The notes: generated by a model not told the origin, from the letters alone. A DNA stretch of 64,000 bases from Bacillus amyloliquefaciens DSM 7 = ATCC 23350 (GCF_000196735.1 NC_014551.1:2351001-2415000), one strand, 5' to 3'. Counted from the stretch's first letter, positions 28,740 through 36,322 are shown. A program made the numbers and translations.

Positions 28740-29366
28740 TTATTGCCCGCTGTAATAGGTTTCGATTCCGTTTACAACAGCGTCTGCGGCATGCTCTTGT
28801 CCACTCTCGTTTTTCAGCTTGTCCGCATCTTGAGAATTTGTGATAAAGCCTAATTCAGCCAGCACACTCGGCATTTTTGAATATGTAATGACATAAAAAG
28901 GGGCTTCTTTTACACCTCTGTCCCTCATCTCTAAAGACGAGACAAGCTGCTGTTGAATGTCAGAAGCAAGCCTCTCACTGTCTGCTCCTTCATATGTTGA
29001 ATTAAAATACGTCTCTGTGCCCGATGCCGTTGATACGGCTGAATTCGTATGGAGGCTGACGAATAAATCGGATTGGCTGGCGCTTGCTTTCGCCACCCGC
29101 TCGTCCAAACTTAAAAAAGTATCATCCGTTCTTGAAGCAACAGGTTTTGCGCCTTCTGCCTCCAATTTGGCGATCACCTTGTTTGACACCGCTAAATTGA
29201 TATTTTTCTCCAGCAGTCCATTTCCGCCGGCCCCGCTGTCTTCTCCGCCATGCCCGGCATCGATATAAATGGTTTTTCCTTGCACAGATTCAGCTGCATA
29301 AGCGGACGGTGCAAGAAGAAGCAGAGCGGCACCGAATGCTGCAGCGCTTTTTGTCAGTAAACCCAC
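28740..29366 (-). CDS. yqiI: Secreted N-acetylmuramoyl-L-alanine amidase (YqiI, amidase_3)
   Basis: Zinc amidase cleaving the peptide from muramic acid in peptidoglycan. 208 residues: signal peptide with cleavage after AYA (about residue 24), then the catalytic domain only, with no wall-binding repeats. Zinc and catalytic motifs: IYIDAGHGGEDSG, NINLAVSNK, LFVSLHTN and VLAELGFITN (catalytic Glu). GTG start with GGGGAGG upstream. It follows the lipoprotein gene yqiH by 19 bp, a likely two-gene operon. Confidence 0.93.
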   Translation of the reverse strand: MGLLTKSAAAFGAALLLLAPSAYAAESVQGKTIYIDAGHGGEDSGAGGNGLLEKNINLAVSNKVIAKLEAEGAKPVASRTDDTFLSLDERVAKASASQSDLFVSLHTNSAVSTASGTETYFNSTYEGADSERLASDIQQQLVSSLEMRDRGVKEAPFYVITYSKMPSVLAELGFITNSQDADKLKNESGQEHAADAVVNGIETYYSGQ

Positions 29367-29385
29367 GTGTTTTCCTCCCCGTTCT

Positions 29386-29688
29386 TTACATATCTGTTTC
29401 TCTTTTCAGTTTTTCAAGCCGTAATTGTCCGTTGCTCTCTTTTTTATAGGTGATTTGCACCGCCGTATGTTCAGGCAGAGACTGACATTCAAACCGCTTA
29501 GAAAAAGGCACCTTCACCTCTTGCCGCTCTCCGTCAATTTTCACCGCGATCGTATCGTTTCCGGACGCTTTTATGAATGTTCCTTCCTGTGTAAATGACG
29601 GCGCCGAATCCGCCTCTGCGGTATACTCGCAGCCTGATAACAGCCATGCGGTGAAGATCAGAAGTATGACAGATATGACAGACTTCAC
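29386..29688 (-). CDS. yqiH: Small lipoprotein YqiH
   Basis: 100 residues. Type II signal peptide (KSVISVILLIFTAWLLSGC, lipobox LSGC) and a short, probably beta-rich mature part of about 80 residues. The start is GTG at 29686-29688 with GAGGTG upstream; an upstream in-frame ATG at 29712 would put charged residues before the signal. Function unknown; its place before the amidase suggests a role at the cell surface. Confidence 0.85.
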   Translation of the reverse strand: MKSVISVILLIFTAWLLSGCEYTAEADSAPSFTQEGTFIKASGNDTIAVKIDGERQEVKVPFSKRFECQSLPEHTAVQITYKKESNGQLRLEKLKRETDM

Positions 29689-29720
29689 ACAGATCACCTC
29701 ACGTTTTCTCATTCGGCTTT

Positions 29721-29749
29721 ATCTTTGAACAGAATGGGCGATTTGTAAA
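29721..29749 (-). promoter_or_regulatory. Candidate sigma-A promoter of yqiH-yqiI
   Basis: TTTACA (29744-29749), 17 bp, AAAGAT (29721-29726) on the minus strand, 33 bp before the yqiH start. Confidence 0.45.
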
Positions 29750-29935
29750 GGGCGCCTTCGTTCCTCCAGTGCTTTTCCATATTTGGAATGAAGGATTTCT
29801 GACCCGCTGATTACCTGAACTTAGAAAGAAAACGAGCTGATCCGTCTATGAAAAAGGTTCTGTCTGAAGAGCGGATATGCAGAATTTAACGGAAACGGAC
29901 GACTTTCTATTCATTTTGATAAAATATCAGGTCAT
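29750..29935. other. Intergenic stretch with no recognisable gene
   Basis: The 308-bp gap between yqiH and the YtaF-like gene holds the yqiH promoter candidate at one end and a terminator at the other. The middle has only very short open frames without ribosome sites, and I see no repeat or RNA motif in it. Confidence 0.6.
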
Positions 29936-29965
29936 CAAAAAAAGAGAGCCTCATCATGCGCTCTC
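29936..29965 (-). terminator. Terminator of the YtaF/MntP-like gene
   Basis: GAGAGC and GCTCTC pair around a 10-nt loop, with T7 following on the minus strand, 55 bp after the gene's stop. Confidence 0.75.
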
Positions 29966-30020
29966 CCGAATAGAATTGTTCATATTTATTTTGAGTTTTT
30001 CATAAAATGAACGGGACAAC

Positions 30021-30656
30021 TTAAAAGAGCAGCGTATTGACGGCAATGATGAGAATAATCACTCCGCTCAGCACCGTGCTGAACTGTCCGACATGGAAAG
30101 ATCCGATGCGCAATGACGAAGCTTTTTTTCCAAGCAAGCAGCCGAGCCATATGGTCAGAAAACTTCCGAACGCCGCAGTGATGGAAATTGCGGCGGGAGA
30201 AAGCCCGATCAGACCTGCGCTTAATCCGTTAGTCAGCGCATTTGCGGATACGGCCACTCCGAGGACCATGGATTCCAATATACCGATTTCTCCCGAACCG
30301 TCAGCATCTGCTGTCTCCGGGTTTTGTAACAGACCGGCAAAACGGCCTTTTTTTCTTGATGACACATCAGCACGCGCTGAATTTTCTTTTTTTCTCGGCA
30401 CAGCCAGCAGGATGATGCGGATGCCGATGACAGATAAGATAAAAGCCGCCAGCAAGACGGGAAAAAAACCAGGCAGAACGGCTGAAATCCATTTGCCGAA
30501 ATAAATCCCGATATAACTGAATAAAAAACAGATAAAAGCGATCATCATATTTGACGCGTGCGATATTTTGATCTTTCTGATGCCGTATGACATCCCCACT
30601 CCTAAATTATCAATGCTCGAGGACACTGCCAAACCTAAAATCAATAACCAAGCCAT
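30021..30656 (-). CDS. YtaF/MntP-family sporulation-type membrane protein
   Basis: 211-residue membrane protein with six likely spans in two repeats of three, joined by a charged cytoplasmic loop (PRKKENSARADVSSRKKG). The first span holds the polar motif SSSIDNLGVGMSYGIRKI and the fourth the matching SANALTNGLSAGLIGL, as in the MntP manganese exporter and YtaF families. ATG has GGGGAG upstream. I do not recall a gene of this kind at this place in B. subtilis 168, so it looks like an accessory paralogue. It is divergent from an XRE regulator across a perfect palindrome. A cation export role is a family-based guess. Confidence 0.82.
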   Translation of the reverse strand: MAWLLILGLAVSSSIDNLGVGMSYGIRKIKISHASNMMIAFICFLFSYIGIYFGKWISAVLPGFFPVLLAAFILSVIGIRIILLAVPRKKENSARADVSSRKKGRFAGLLQNPETADADGSGEIGILESMVLGVAVSANALTNGLSAGLIGLSPAAISITAAFGSFLTIWLGCLLGKKASSLRIGSFHVGQFSTVLSGVIILIIAVNTLLF

Positions 30657-30731
30657 GTTATTTTCTCCCCATTCTTTGATGTCTTTTCAACATGTTGCGC
30701 TGTTGAATCTACACTATCCTATTCAGCAGTA

Positions 30732-30751
30732 CAGAAAAGGTACCTTTTCTG
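30732..30751. promoter_or_regulatory. Perfect 20-bp palindrome in the divergent promoter region (operator candidate)
   Basis: CAGAAAAGGTACCTTTTCTG reads the same on both strands. It sits between the divergent YtaF-like gene and the XRE-DUF1232 gene, 51 bp before the latter's start. It is the obvious candidate for autoregulation by the XRE protein. Confidence 0.6.
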
Positions 30752-30802
30752 CAAAAATTATTGACTGATTATCATCATTCCGGCGGAAACGAGGTGACAC
30801 CC

Positions 30803-31435
30803 TTGGCAGAAAATGAAAATAATACATTGGGCCCCCTTTTAAAATCACTGCTTGATAAGCACTCGCTCTCCATGAGAAAACTCGGCGCCTTAACCAACAT
30901 TGATACGGCCACCATCTCCCGGATTATAAACGGCAAGCAGAAGGCCAATTTAAAGCATCTTCAGGAATTTTCAAAACACCTCCGCACCCCGCTGGAGGAA
31001 TTGCTTGAGGCGTCAGGCATAGACATCGGCCATGATAAAGAAGCTGCGCCGCAAGATCCGATGCACGCGATTCAGGATATGCTGAATATGGCGGAGATGT
31101 TTGATCAGCCTTTTTCCCGGGAGCAAATTGAACGCGAGCTGACCAGATATGAACAATATGCCAAAACCCAGCAGGGCCATCGCCTGATTTGTGATGAGTT
31201 TCAAAAGAAAATGGATAACGAAGAAAGCGTCGGCCCTTTTATTGATCACTTGAAAAACATGCATCATCAATATATGGATGAATCAACACCGGCTGAAGAC
31301 CGCGCGATTCTCGGGAGCGCGCTGCTGTATTATATTTTGGCGACGGACGTCATTCCGGATTACATGTTTCCGATCGGCTATCTGGACGACGCGATCGCCG
31401 TTCAAATCGCTTTGCATCGGCTGAAAAAAAAGTAA
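30803..31435 (+). CDS. XRE-family regulator fused to a DUF1232 (YkvA-like) domain
   Basis: 210 residues. N-terminal helix-turn-helix (about 8-65: LLKSLLDKHSLSMRKLGALT, then ATISRIINGKQKANLKHLQEF). A middle helical linker rich in charged residues follows. The C-terminal DUF1232 domain (about 150-205) has the signature LLYYILATDVIPDYMFPIGYLDDAIAV. The start is TTG at 30803-30805, since GAGGTG precedes it by 6 nt. DUF1232 alone is usually a small membrane-associated domain; joined to a DNA-binding domain it suggests a regulator tethered to or sensing the membrane. Expected to bind the adjacent palindrome. Confidence 0.85.
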   Translation: MAENENNTLGPLLKSLLDKHSLSMRKLGALTNIDTATISRIINGKQKANLKHLQEFSKHLRTPLEELLEASGIDIGHDKEAAPQDPMHAIQDMLNMAEMFDQPFSREQIERELTRYEQYAKTQQGHRLICDEFQKKMDNEESVGPFIDHLKNMHHQYMDESTPAEDRAILGSALLYYILATDVIPDYMFPIGYLDDAIAVQIALHRLKKK

Positions 31436-31461
31436 AGGCGCTTAAAAAAGCGCCCTTTTTT
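31436..31461 (+). terminator. Terminator of the XRE-DUF1232 gene
   Basis: GGCGCTT and AAGCGCC form a stem around a short A loop, followed by CTTTTTT. Confidence 0.88.
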
Positions 31462-31492
31462 GTTGAAAAATATGAAACACCGCATTACGGTT

Positions 31493-31522
31493 TTGTCAAA
31501 ACAGAGACAGCTGTCATATGAT
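31493..31522 (+). promoter_or_regulatory. Candidate sigma-A promoter for a 31-residue peptide gene
   Basis: TTGTCA (31493-31498), 18 bp, TATGAT (31517-31522). The spacer contains the 10-bp palindrome GACAGCTGTC (31506-31515), which could be an operator. Confidence 0.55.
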
Positions 31523-31554
31523 ACATTAACCTAACAAAAAGGAGGGTGTCTTCT

Positions 31555-31650
31555 ATGGACAGCAACACAGTTGTGGCAGTGTGCGCTCTGTTAAGTGTTG
31601 TGATTCAGATCGGAACGATATTCGCCGCAGGAAAGTGGAAAAAAGAATAA
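31555..31650 (+). CDS. 31-residue membrane peptide of unknown function
   Basis: Begins MDSNTVVAVCALLSVVIQIG and ends TIFAAGKWKKE: one membrane span with a basic C-terminus. It has a near-perfect ribosome site (AAAAGGAGGG before the ATG) and a plausible promoter, so it is very likely expressed. The shape recalls small holin-like or stress peptides, but I recognise no family. It lies between the XRE gene and a second small peptide gene in the accessory stretch. Confidence 0.65.
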   Translation: MDSNTVVAVCALLSVVIQIGTIFAAGKWKKE

Positions 31651-31721
31651 AAAACAAATTGACGGTTTTTTCGCACAAGCGTATGCTTATAAATAATCTT
31701 GTAAATGATTAGAAAGAAGTT

Positions 31722-31865
31722 ATGCATATGAAAAAAATCATTCTCCTCTTCGCCGCCGCTGTCATATTCAGCTCGATCGGCCATCAAATTTCAGGCGGAT
31801 ATAAAGATCCCGAAAAAGAACGGAGAAAACCGTTCCATTCATTTAAATGGTTCAGCCGATCATAA
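31722..31865 (+). CDS. 47-residue small exported or membrane peptide
   Basis: Begins MHMKKIILLFAAAVIFSSIG (signal or anchor), then a short hydrophilic, basic tail rich in Lys, Arg, Phe and Trp (KDPEKERRKPFHSFKWFSRS). The ribosome site AGAAAGAAG is moderate; a second ATG two codons later is possible. No family recognised. It lies just upstream of yqiG. Confidence 0.55.
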   Translation: MHMKKIILLFAAAVIFSSIGHQISGGYKDPEKERRKPFHSFKWFSRS

Positions 31866-31955
31866 TCTCAGGATAAAGCACAGGCAAAATAATTGCACAC
31901 AATTAAAACATAAGCTAGAATACGGACGAGTTAAACTCCTAAGGAAGAAGGCGAA

Positions 31956-33077
31956 ATGATGAAACAAATTTATAAACCGCTGTTTGAACCTTTTACGTTT
32001 GAAAGCGGCGTTACCATACCAAACCGTATTTCTGTCGCACCGATGACACACTATTCATCAAACGATGACGGAACAATTTCAGACCGTGAATTAAGCTACA
32101 TTACTCCCCGTTCAAAAGAAATGGGCATGGTCATTACGGCATGTGCAAACGTAACACCTGATGGCAAAGCGTTTCCCGGCCAGCCCGGTATCTATGATGA
32201 TTCTCACATTCCCGGCTTGAAAAAACTCGCTCAGGCGATCCAGTCTCAAGGAGCGAAAGCCGTTGTGCAGATTCACCATGGCGGATTGGAATGCCCTCCT
32301 GAACTCGTGCCAAACAAAGACGTCGTCAGCCCGAGCGGCTCAGAAGAAGACGGCAGACAAACTTCCCGGGCTCTTACTGAACAAGAAGTTGAGCACATCG
32401 TAAAAGCATTCGGCGAAGCGACACGCAGAGCGATTGAAGCCGGCTTTGACGGTGTTGAAATTCACGGGGCAAACGGGTACCTGATTCAACAATTTTATTC
32501 TCCGAAAACCAATCAGCGCACAGACCGCTGGGGCGGAAGCGATGAAAAACGCCTTGCGTTCCCGCTTGCAGTCGTTGACGCTGTCAAACAGGCGATTGCT
32601 GCACACGCTGAAAATCCATTTGTTCTCGGCTACCGCCTGTCACCGGAAGAGCCGGAAACACCTGGGATTACAATGAAAGAAACCTTCCTGCTCGCCGACG
32701 CGCTTGCGGAACAAAACTTGGATTACCTGCATATTTCACTGATGGACGTCAATTCCAAAGCCCGCCGCGGCGCAGATACTTCACGTACACGGATGGATTT
32801 ATTAAACGAACGCGTTGGCCATAAAGTGCCGCTGATGGCGGTCGGTTCTATCTATACCGCGGATGAAGCGCTAGCCGTATTAGAAAGCGGGATTCCGCTG
32901 GTGGCTCTGGGACGTGTCATTCTGATCAACCCCGAATGGTCGGTGCTGATCAAAGAAGGCCGCGAGCAGGAAATCGAAAAAGCAATAAAAGCATCTGAAA
33001 TTGAGAAATACCGACTCCCTGAACCGTTATGGGAAATGATCCAGAATACAGGCGGCTGGGTGCCGTTTGAAAAATAA
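31956..33077 (+). CDS. yqiG: Old yellow enzyme-type NADH-dependent flavin oxidoreductase (YqiG)
   Basis: FMN TIM-barrel oxidoreductase of 373 residues. Recognisable segments: PNRISVAPMTHYSSNDDG, AVVQIHHGGLECPP, the substrate-binding His-Asn region GVEIHGANGYLIQQFYSP followed by NQRTDRWGG, and the late phosphate-binding VGSIYTADEAL and ALGRVIL. ATG has TAAGGAAG upstream; the second Met codon is an alternative start. Single-gene transcript ended by a strong terminator. Physiological substrate unknown. Confidence 0.93.
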   Translation: MMKQIYKPLFEPFTFESGVTIPNRISVAPMTHYSSNDDGTISDRELSYITPRSKEMGMVITACANVTPDGKAFPGQPGIYDDSHIPGLKKLAQAIQSQGAKAVVQIHHGGLECPPELVPNKDVVSPSGSEEDGRQTSRALTEQEVEHIVKAFGEATRRAIEAGFDGVEIHGANGYLIQQFYSPKTNQRTDRWGGSDEKRLAFPLAVVDAVKQAIAAHAENPFVLGYRLSPEEPETPGITMKETFLLADALAEQNLDYLHISLMDVNSKARRGADTSRTRMDLLNERVGHKVPLMAVGSIYTADEALAVLESGIPLVALGRVILINPEWSVLIKEGREQEIEKAIKASEIEKYRLPEPLWEMIQNTGGWVPFEK

Positions 33078-33081
33078 CCAC

Positions 33082-33112
33082 AAAAAACTGCCGGATGTCC
33101 GGCAGTTTTTTT
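33082..33112 (+). terminator. Terminator of yqiG
   Basis: AAAAACTGCCGGA and TCCGGCAGTTTTTTT form an A/T-flanked stem with a very short loop. Confidence 0.92.
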
Positions 33113-33164
33113 GGTTCATAAATTTTTACCGCTTTGTTTACTCCTATTTCTGACACACTGCGTA

Positions 33165-33173
33165 CATATAGTA
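33165..33173 (+). promoter_or_regulatory. Sporulation-type -10 element upstream of the first GerPA-like gene
   Basis: CATATAGTA matches the CATAnnnTA -10 of sigma-K/sigma-E promoters, about 28 bp before the start codon. No clear -35 (AC or ATA type) is at the ideal distance, so the sigma factor is uncertain. Confidence 0.5.
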
Positions 33174-33200
33174 AATAGATTAATAGAAAGGAGACCGTAT

Positions 33201-33416
33201 ATGATGGCTGGATTTCCTATTACGATTAACAGTCTTTCCGGAAACGGGGTTGTCAATGTCGGCGGCGCGTTTTCGATAAGTCCTTTAACCGTATCAAAAA
33301 CAGTCTACGGCTCAGGAGGAGGAAATATCGGTATGGTTCTGCAAATGAATCAATCCAGCACGGCTCAATCTTCAAGTTCTCAATTCTCTGATCAAAATGT
33401 AATGAAAACACTATGA
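33201..33416 (+). CDS. GerPA/GerPF-family spore germination protein, copy 1
   Basis: 71 residues: MMAGFPITINSLSGNGVVN, then VGGAFSISPLTVSKTVYG, GSGGGNIGMVLQMN and a Ser/Gln-rich tail ending SSQFSDQNVMKTL. This is the small GerPA/GerPF type, whose members in the gerP operon let germinants pass the spore coat. The first of two ATGs (33201) is used; AGAAAGGAGACC lies upstream. It is followed by its own terminator, then by the second copy. Not part of a full gerP operon here. Confidence 0.8.
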   Translation: MMAGFPITINSLSGNGVVNVGGAFSISPLTVSKTVYGSGGGNIGMVLQMNQSSTAQSSSSQFSDQNVMKTL

Positions 33417-33437
33417 TATCTGTATTTCCCTCCTATT

Positions 33438-33463
33438 CCGGCTCACAGCAGCCGGATTTTTTT
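33438..33463 (+). terminator. Terminator between the two GerPA-like genes
   Basis: CCGGCT and AGCCGG pair around CACAGC, followed by ATTTTTTT. The two copies are therefore separate transcripts. Confidence 0.85.
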
Positions 33464-33499
33464 ACCGTTTTGTTTAATCTTATTTCAGATCACAGCGTA

Positions 33500-33508
33500 C
33501 ATATAGTT
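33500..33508 (+). promoter_or_regulatory. Sporulation-type -10 element upstream of the second GerPA-like gene
   Basis: CATATAGTT, with the same flanking GCGTA as the first copy, about 33 bp before the start codon. Confidence 0.45.
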
Positions 33509-33540
33509 AGTAGACTTAGAGAGAAAGGAGAAAAAATAGA

Positions 33541-33753
33541 ATGAGCGGTTGCCCGATTACGATAAACAACGTATCAGGAAACGGAGTTGTCAATGTTGGC
33601 GGCGCTATATCCATCAGTCCGGTGACTGCATCAAAAACCGTTTTCGGTGCCGGAGGAGGAAATATCGGTATTGTCATTCAAAGCAATGCTGTGAGCCAGG
33701 CCAAAATGTTTGAGCATCAATTTTCAGATCAGAATATTGTGAAGTCAATTTAA
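33541..33753 (+). CDS. GerPA/GerPF-family spore germination protein, copy 2
   Basis: 70 residues, starting MSGCPITINNVSGNGVVNVG and closely similar to copy 1 through GGGNIGIVIQSN, but with a different tail (AKMFEHQFSDQNIVKSI). It carries a Cys at position 4 that copy 1 lacks (FP versus CP). Ribosome site GAAAGGAG before ATG. It is followed by a hairpin without a T-run and then by the alanine racemase gene. The divergence between copies suggests an older duplication, with possible different partners. Confidence 0.8.
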   Translation: MSGCPITINNVSGNGVVNVGGAISISPVTASKTVFGAGGGNIGIVIQSNAVSQAKMFEHQFSDQNIVKSI

Positions 33754-33773
33754 GGGCTGCCACGCAGCCCTTA
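33753..33773 (+). terminator. Hairpin after the second GerPA-like gene
   Basis: AAGGGCTGC and GCAGCCCTT form a perfect stem around a 3-nt loop but have no following T-run, so it is a weak terminator or a 3' stabiliser. Confidence 0.5.
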
Positions 33774-33938
33774 TAGACACGTAAAGCGTCAATATAAGCA
33801 GGCCGACAGAATCACTGAAAACAATCAGCGGTCACCTTCTCATGTTTTGAATGATTTCAGTTAAGAGTGAATAGAATGCAGATTGAAAGCATGAAAACAC
33901 GACAGTACTGAATCTCATTACGGAAAGAAGGAATCGCG

Positions 33939-35120
33939 ATGAAAAAACTTTGCCGGGAAGTTTGGATTGAAGTTGACCTTGATGCGATAAAAAAGAATAT
34001 ACGGGCGATCCGCCGCCATATTCCGAATAAGTCTAAGATTATGGCCGTCGTAAAAGCAAACGCGTATGGCCACGGGTCTGTCGAAGTAGCGCGGCAGGCA
34101 CTGGAAAGCGGAGCGAGCGAGCTCGCAGTCGCCAGCGTTGAAGAGGGGATTGTGTTACGAAGAGCGGGGATTACGGCACCGATCCTTGTACTCGGCTTTA
34201 CCGCTCTCAGCTGTGTGAAAAAGTCTGCCGTCTGGAATATAACATTGTCAGCGTTTCAAGTCAGCTGGATCAAAAAAGCGAATCAGATATTGGAAGAAGA
34301 AGCGGTTTCGAAACGGCTGTCCATTCATATTAATGTGGATACCGGGATGGGCCGGCTTGGTGTACGCACAGAAAAAGACCTGTTAGCAGTTGTAAAAGCG
34401 CTCAAGTCGAGTACATACCTGTCATGGGACGGGATCTTTACCCATTTTTCAACAGCGGATGAACCTGATACTGAATTGACGATGCTGCAGCACGAAAAAT
34501 TTATCAGCTTTCTCCGTTTTTTAAAAGATCAAGGCATTACGCTCCCTACCGTGCATATGTGCAACACAGCAGCCGCTATCGCTTTCCCGGAATTCAGCGC
34601 CGATATGATCCGTTTAGGCATCGGTTTATATGGATTATACCCGTCCGCCTATATCAAGGAGCTGGATCTTGTAAAACTCACGCCCGCACTCAGTTTAAAG
34701 GCGCGTATCGCTTATGTGAAAGCCATGGTGACAGAGCCCCGGACCGTCAGTTATGGTGCTACATATATCGCCGAACCGGGTGAAATCATCGCAACAATTC
34801 CGATCGGCTATGCTGACGGTTACTCGCGCGCCCTTTCCAACCGCGGGTTTATTCTTTATCGCGGCAGACGGGTGCCGGTGGCGGGGAGAGTGACGATGGA
34901 TATGATTATGGTCAGTTTGGGTGAGAGTGAGGGCAAACAAGGAGAAGAAGTCGTCATCTACGGTAAACAAAAAGGAGCCGAGATTTCAGTTGATGAGATT
35001 GCCGAAATGCTAGGTACGATTAATTATGAAGTCGTATCTACGTTAAGCCGTCGCGTCCCCCGCTTTTATATCAGAGACGGCGAGATCATCAAAGTATCAG
35101 CTCCCGTATTATACGTGTAG
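33939..35120 (+). CDS. yncD: Alanine racemase, YncD type
   Basis: PLP enzyme interconverting L- and D-alanine; 393 residues. Catalytic Lys in VVKANAYGHG, TGMGRLGVR, the second catalytic Tyr in TVSYGATYIAEPGE, IGYADGYSRALSNRG and VTMDMIMV. It is nearly co-linear with B. subtilis YncD, the second, sporulation-associated racemase, which in 168 lies elsewhere on the chromosome. ATG has AGAAGGA 8 nt upstream. Placed after two germination-type genes, it may limit L-alanine-triggered germination by making D-alanine, an inhibitor. That role is inferred. Confidence 0.92.
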   Translation: MKKLCREVWIEVDLDAIKKNIRAIRRHIPNKSKIMAVVKANAYGHGSVEVARQALESGASELAVASVEEGIVLRRAGITAPILVLGFTALSCVKKSAVWNITLSAFQVSWIKKANQILEEEAVSKRLSIHINVDTGMGRLGVRTEKDLLAVVKALKSSTYLSWDGIFTHFSTADEPDTELTMLQHEKFISFLRFLKDQGITLPTVHMCNTAAAIAFPEFSADMIRLGIGLYGLYPSAYIKELDLVKLTPALSLKARIAYVKAMVTEPRTVSYGATYIAEPGEIIATIPIGYADGYSRALSNRGFILYRGRRVPVAGRVTMDMIMVSLGESEGKQGEEVVIYGKQKGAEISVDEIAEMLGTINYEVVSTLSRRVPRFYIRDGEIIKVSAPVLYV

Positions 35121-35180
35121 GTCTCATAAACCCCGCTTTTATGCAGCATCAAGATTCCTCGGACCAGAGGGATTTTGCTT

Positions 35181-35315
35181 ATGTATAAAAATTCAGATGC
35201 CGGTGCGAGTGATTCACTTTTTTCACCGGCAAAAGCACAAAACGCCTTCTCTTCCGCATTGATTCACGGAAAAGAAGACGAAAAAAGACATCCTGCCATT
35301 CAGCTTGCGTTATGA
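35181..35315 (+). CDS. Doubtful 44-codon open frame between yncD and spo0A
   Basis: ATG at 35181 opens a frame starting [20 protein letters not shown] that ends overlapping the spo0A stop by a few bases. A GAGGG lies 12 nt before the ATG, too far for a good site, and no promoter is clear. The product is hydrophilic with no known motif. It also covers the spo0A terminator hairpin. More likely not a gene. Confidence 0.2.
   Translation: MYKNSDAGASDSLFSPAKAQNAFSSALIHGKEDEKRHPAIQLAL
35246..35277 (-). terminator. Probable terminator hairpin downstream of spo0A
   Basis: CTTCTTTTCCG and CGGAAGAGAAG (minus strand, one mismatch) pair around a 10-nt loop, followed by GCGTTTTG. It lies about 35 bp after the spo0A stop. 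Confidence 0.5.
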
Positions 35316-36110
35316 AGCTTTATGCTCCAATCTCAGCTTGTCAGCAACCATCGCGATGAATTCTGAATTGGTTGGTTTTGCTTTTGTCATGCTCACAGTA
35401 TACCCGAACAGCGAAGAAATGGAGTCAATATTTCCCCTGCTCCATGCAACTTCAATGGCATGGCGGATGGCCCGTTCTACACGGCTTGCGGTCGTGTTGA
35501 ATTTTTTGGCGATGTCGGGATAAAGGACTTTTGTGATGCTGCCGAGAAGTTCAATATCGTTATACACCATGGAAATGGCTTCACGCAAATAAAGATAGCC
35601 TTTGATATGGGCAGGCACACCGATCTCATGGATAATGCTTGTAATGCTGGCATCGAGATTTTTCCGCTTCGGCTCAGGCTGACTGCGGATAATGCTGCTT
35701 TGCGCGGACGGCGCACGGTGTGTGACGCTGCTGACATTGCCGCTTACCTGGCGGATATGGCCGACAAGGTTTTCCATATCAAACGGCTTCAGGATGAAGT
35801 AGGACGCACCTAAATCGACGGCTTTTTTCGTAACGTCTTCCTGACCGAATGCCGTCAGCATGATGACGTTCGGCTGCTTCGCAAGTTCTGATTCCCGGAG
35901 GCGCTCCAAAACCGCAAGACCGTCCAGATGCGGCATAATAATGTCTAAAACGAGCACATCGGGATTTTTATCTTTAAACAAAGAAAGGCATTCCTGTCCG
36001 TTATAAGCAACGCCGAGCACTTCCATATCATCCTGTCCCTCTATATATTCACTCAACAGGCTTACAAGCTCTCGATTATCATCAGCAACACAAACTTTAA
36101 TTTTCTCCAC
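35310..36110 (-). CDS. spo0A: Spo0A, master regulator of sporulation entry
   Basis: Response regulator phosphorylated through the Spo0F/Spo0B relay; binds 0A boxes to switch on sporulation genes and repress abrB. 266 residues: receiver domain with acidic pair Asp10/Asp11, phosphorylated Asp56 in [13 protein letters not shown], Thr in MLTAFG and Lys in FILKPFD. A linker is followed by the C-terminal DNA-binding domain with [20 protein letters not shown] as the recognition region. GTG start with GGAGGAAG upstream. Controlled by sigma-A and sigma-H promoters and its own 0A boxes in the upstream gap. Confidence 0.99.
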   Translation of the reverse strand: MEKIKVCVADDNRELVSLLSEYIEGQDDMEVLGVAYNGQECLSLFKDKNPDVLVLDIIMPHLDGLAVLERLRESELAKQPNVIMLTAFGQEDVTKKAVDLGASYFILKPFDMENLVGHIRQVSGNVSSVTHRAPSAQSSIIRSQPEPKRKNLDASITSIIHEIGVPAHIKGYLYLREAISMVYNDIELLGSITKVLYPDIAKKFNTTASRVERAIRHAIEVAWSRGNIDSISSLFGYTVSMTKAKPTNSEFIAMVADKLRLEHKAS

Positions 36111-36164
36111 GTTTCTTCCTCCCCCAATGTATTAACAGGACGCAACCCATTTGACTGCTACATG

Positions 36165-36200
36165 TTACATTCGACAAAACCACTACTTCCCCTTTTAAAA
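36165..36200 (-). promoter_or_regulatory. Sigma-H (Ps) promoter of spo0A with overlapping 0A box
   Basis: Minus-strand AAAAGGGGAAG and GTCGAATGT fit the sigma-H elements (AGGA-type -35, GAAT -10) at about 12 bp spacing. The -10 overlaps the 0A box TGTCGAA (36170-36176), as in B. subtilis. Confidence 0.75.
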
Positions 36201-36258
36201 AATCCATTTTTACCAATAATAGTGGTATATCTTTGTTTTTCTAGCATTTTCTAGGTTT

Positions 36259-36265
36259 TTCGACT
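36259..36265 (-). promoter_or_regulatory. Near-match 0A box upstream of spo0A
   Basis: AGTCGAA on the minus strand differs from TGTCGAA at one base. It lies between the two promoters of spo0A, where 0A boxes help repress the vegetative promoter and activate the sigma-H one. Confidence 0.55.
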
Positions 36266-36300
36266 AAAAATTAAGTTTGACAAATCAGGAAACGTGAATT

Positions 36301-36307
36301 TGTCGAA
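36301..36307 (+). promoter_or_regulatory. 0A box upstream of spo0A
   Basis: Exact TGTCGAA, opposite in orientation to the promoter-proximal box and about 16 bp downstream of the vegetative -10. Binding here would block the vegetative promoter. Confidence 0.65.
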
Positions 36308-36322
36308 AAATCTTCATGTCTT

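Larger units (their letters stand above)
33123..33753 (+). repeat. Tandem duplication: two GerPA/GerPF-family genes with matching promoter regions
   Basis: The unit 33123-33416 is repeated as 33461-33753. Both units carry TTTTACCG..TTGTTTA upstream, the shared block GCGTACATATAGT, a TAGA-rich spacer, a GAAAGGAGA ribosome site, and a gene of 70-71 codons with GNGVVNVGGA in both. The duplication therefore includes the promoter. Confidence 0.8.

Noticed and set aside
35181-35315. 44-codon open frame between yncD and spo0A
   Set aside because: Ribosome site too far from the ATG, no promoter, covers the spo0A terminator hairpin; listed only with low confidence.
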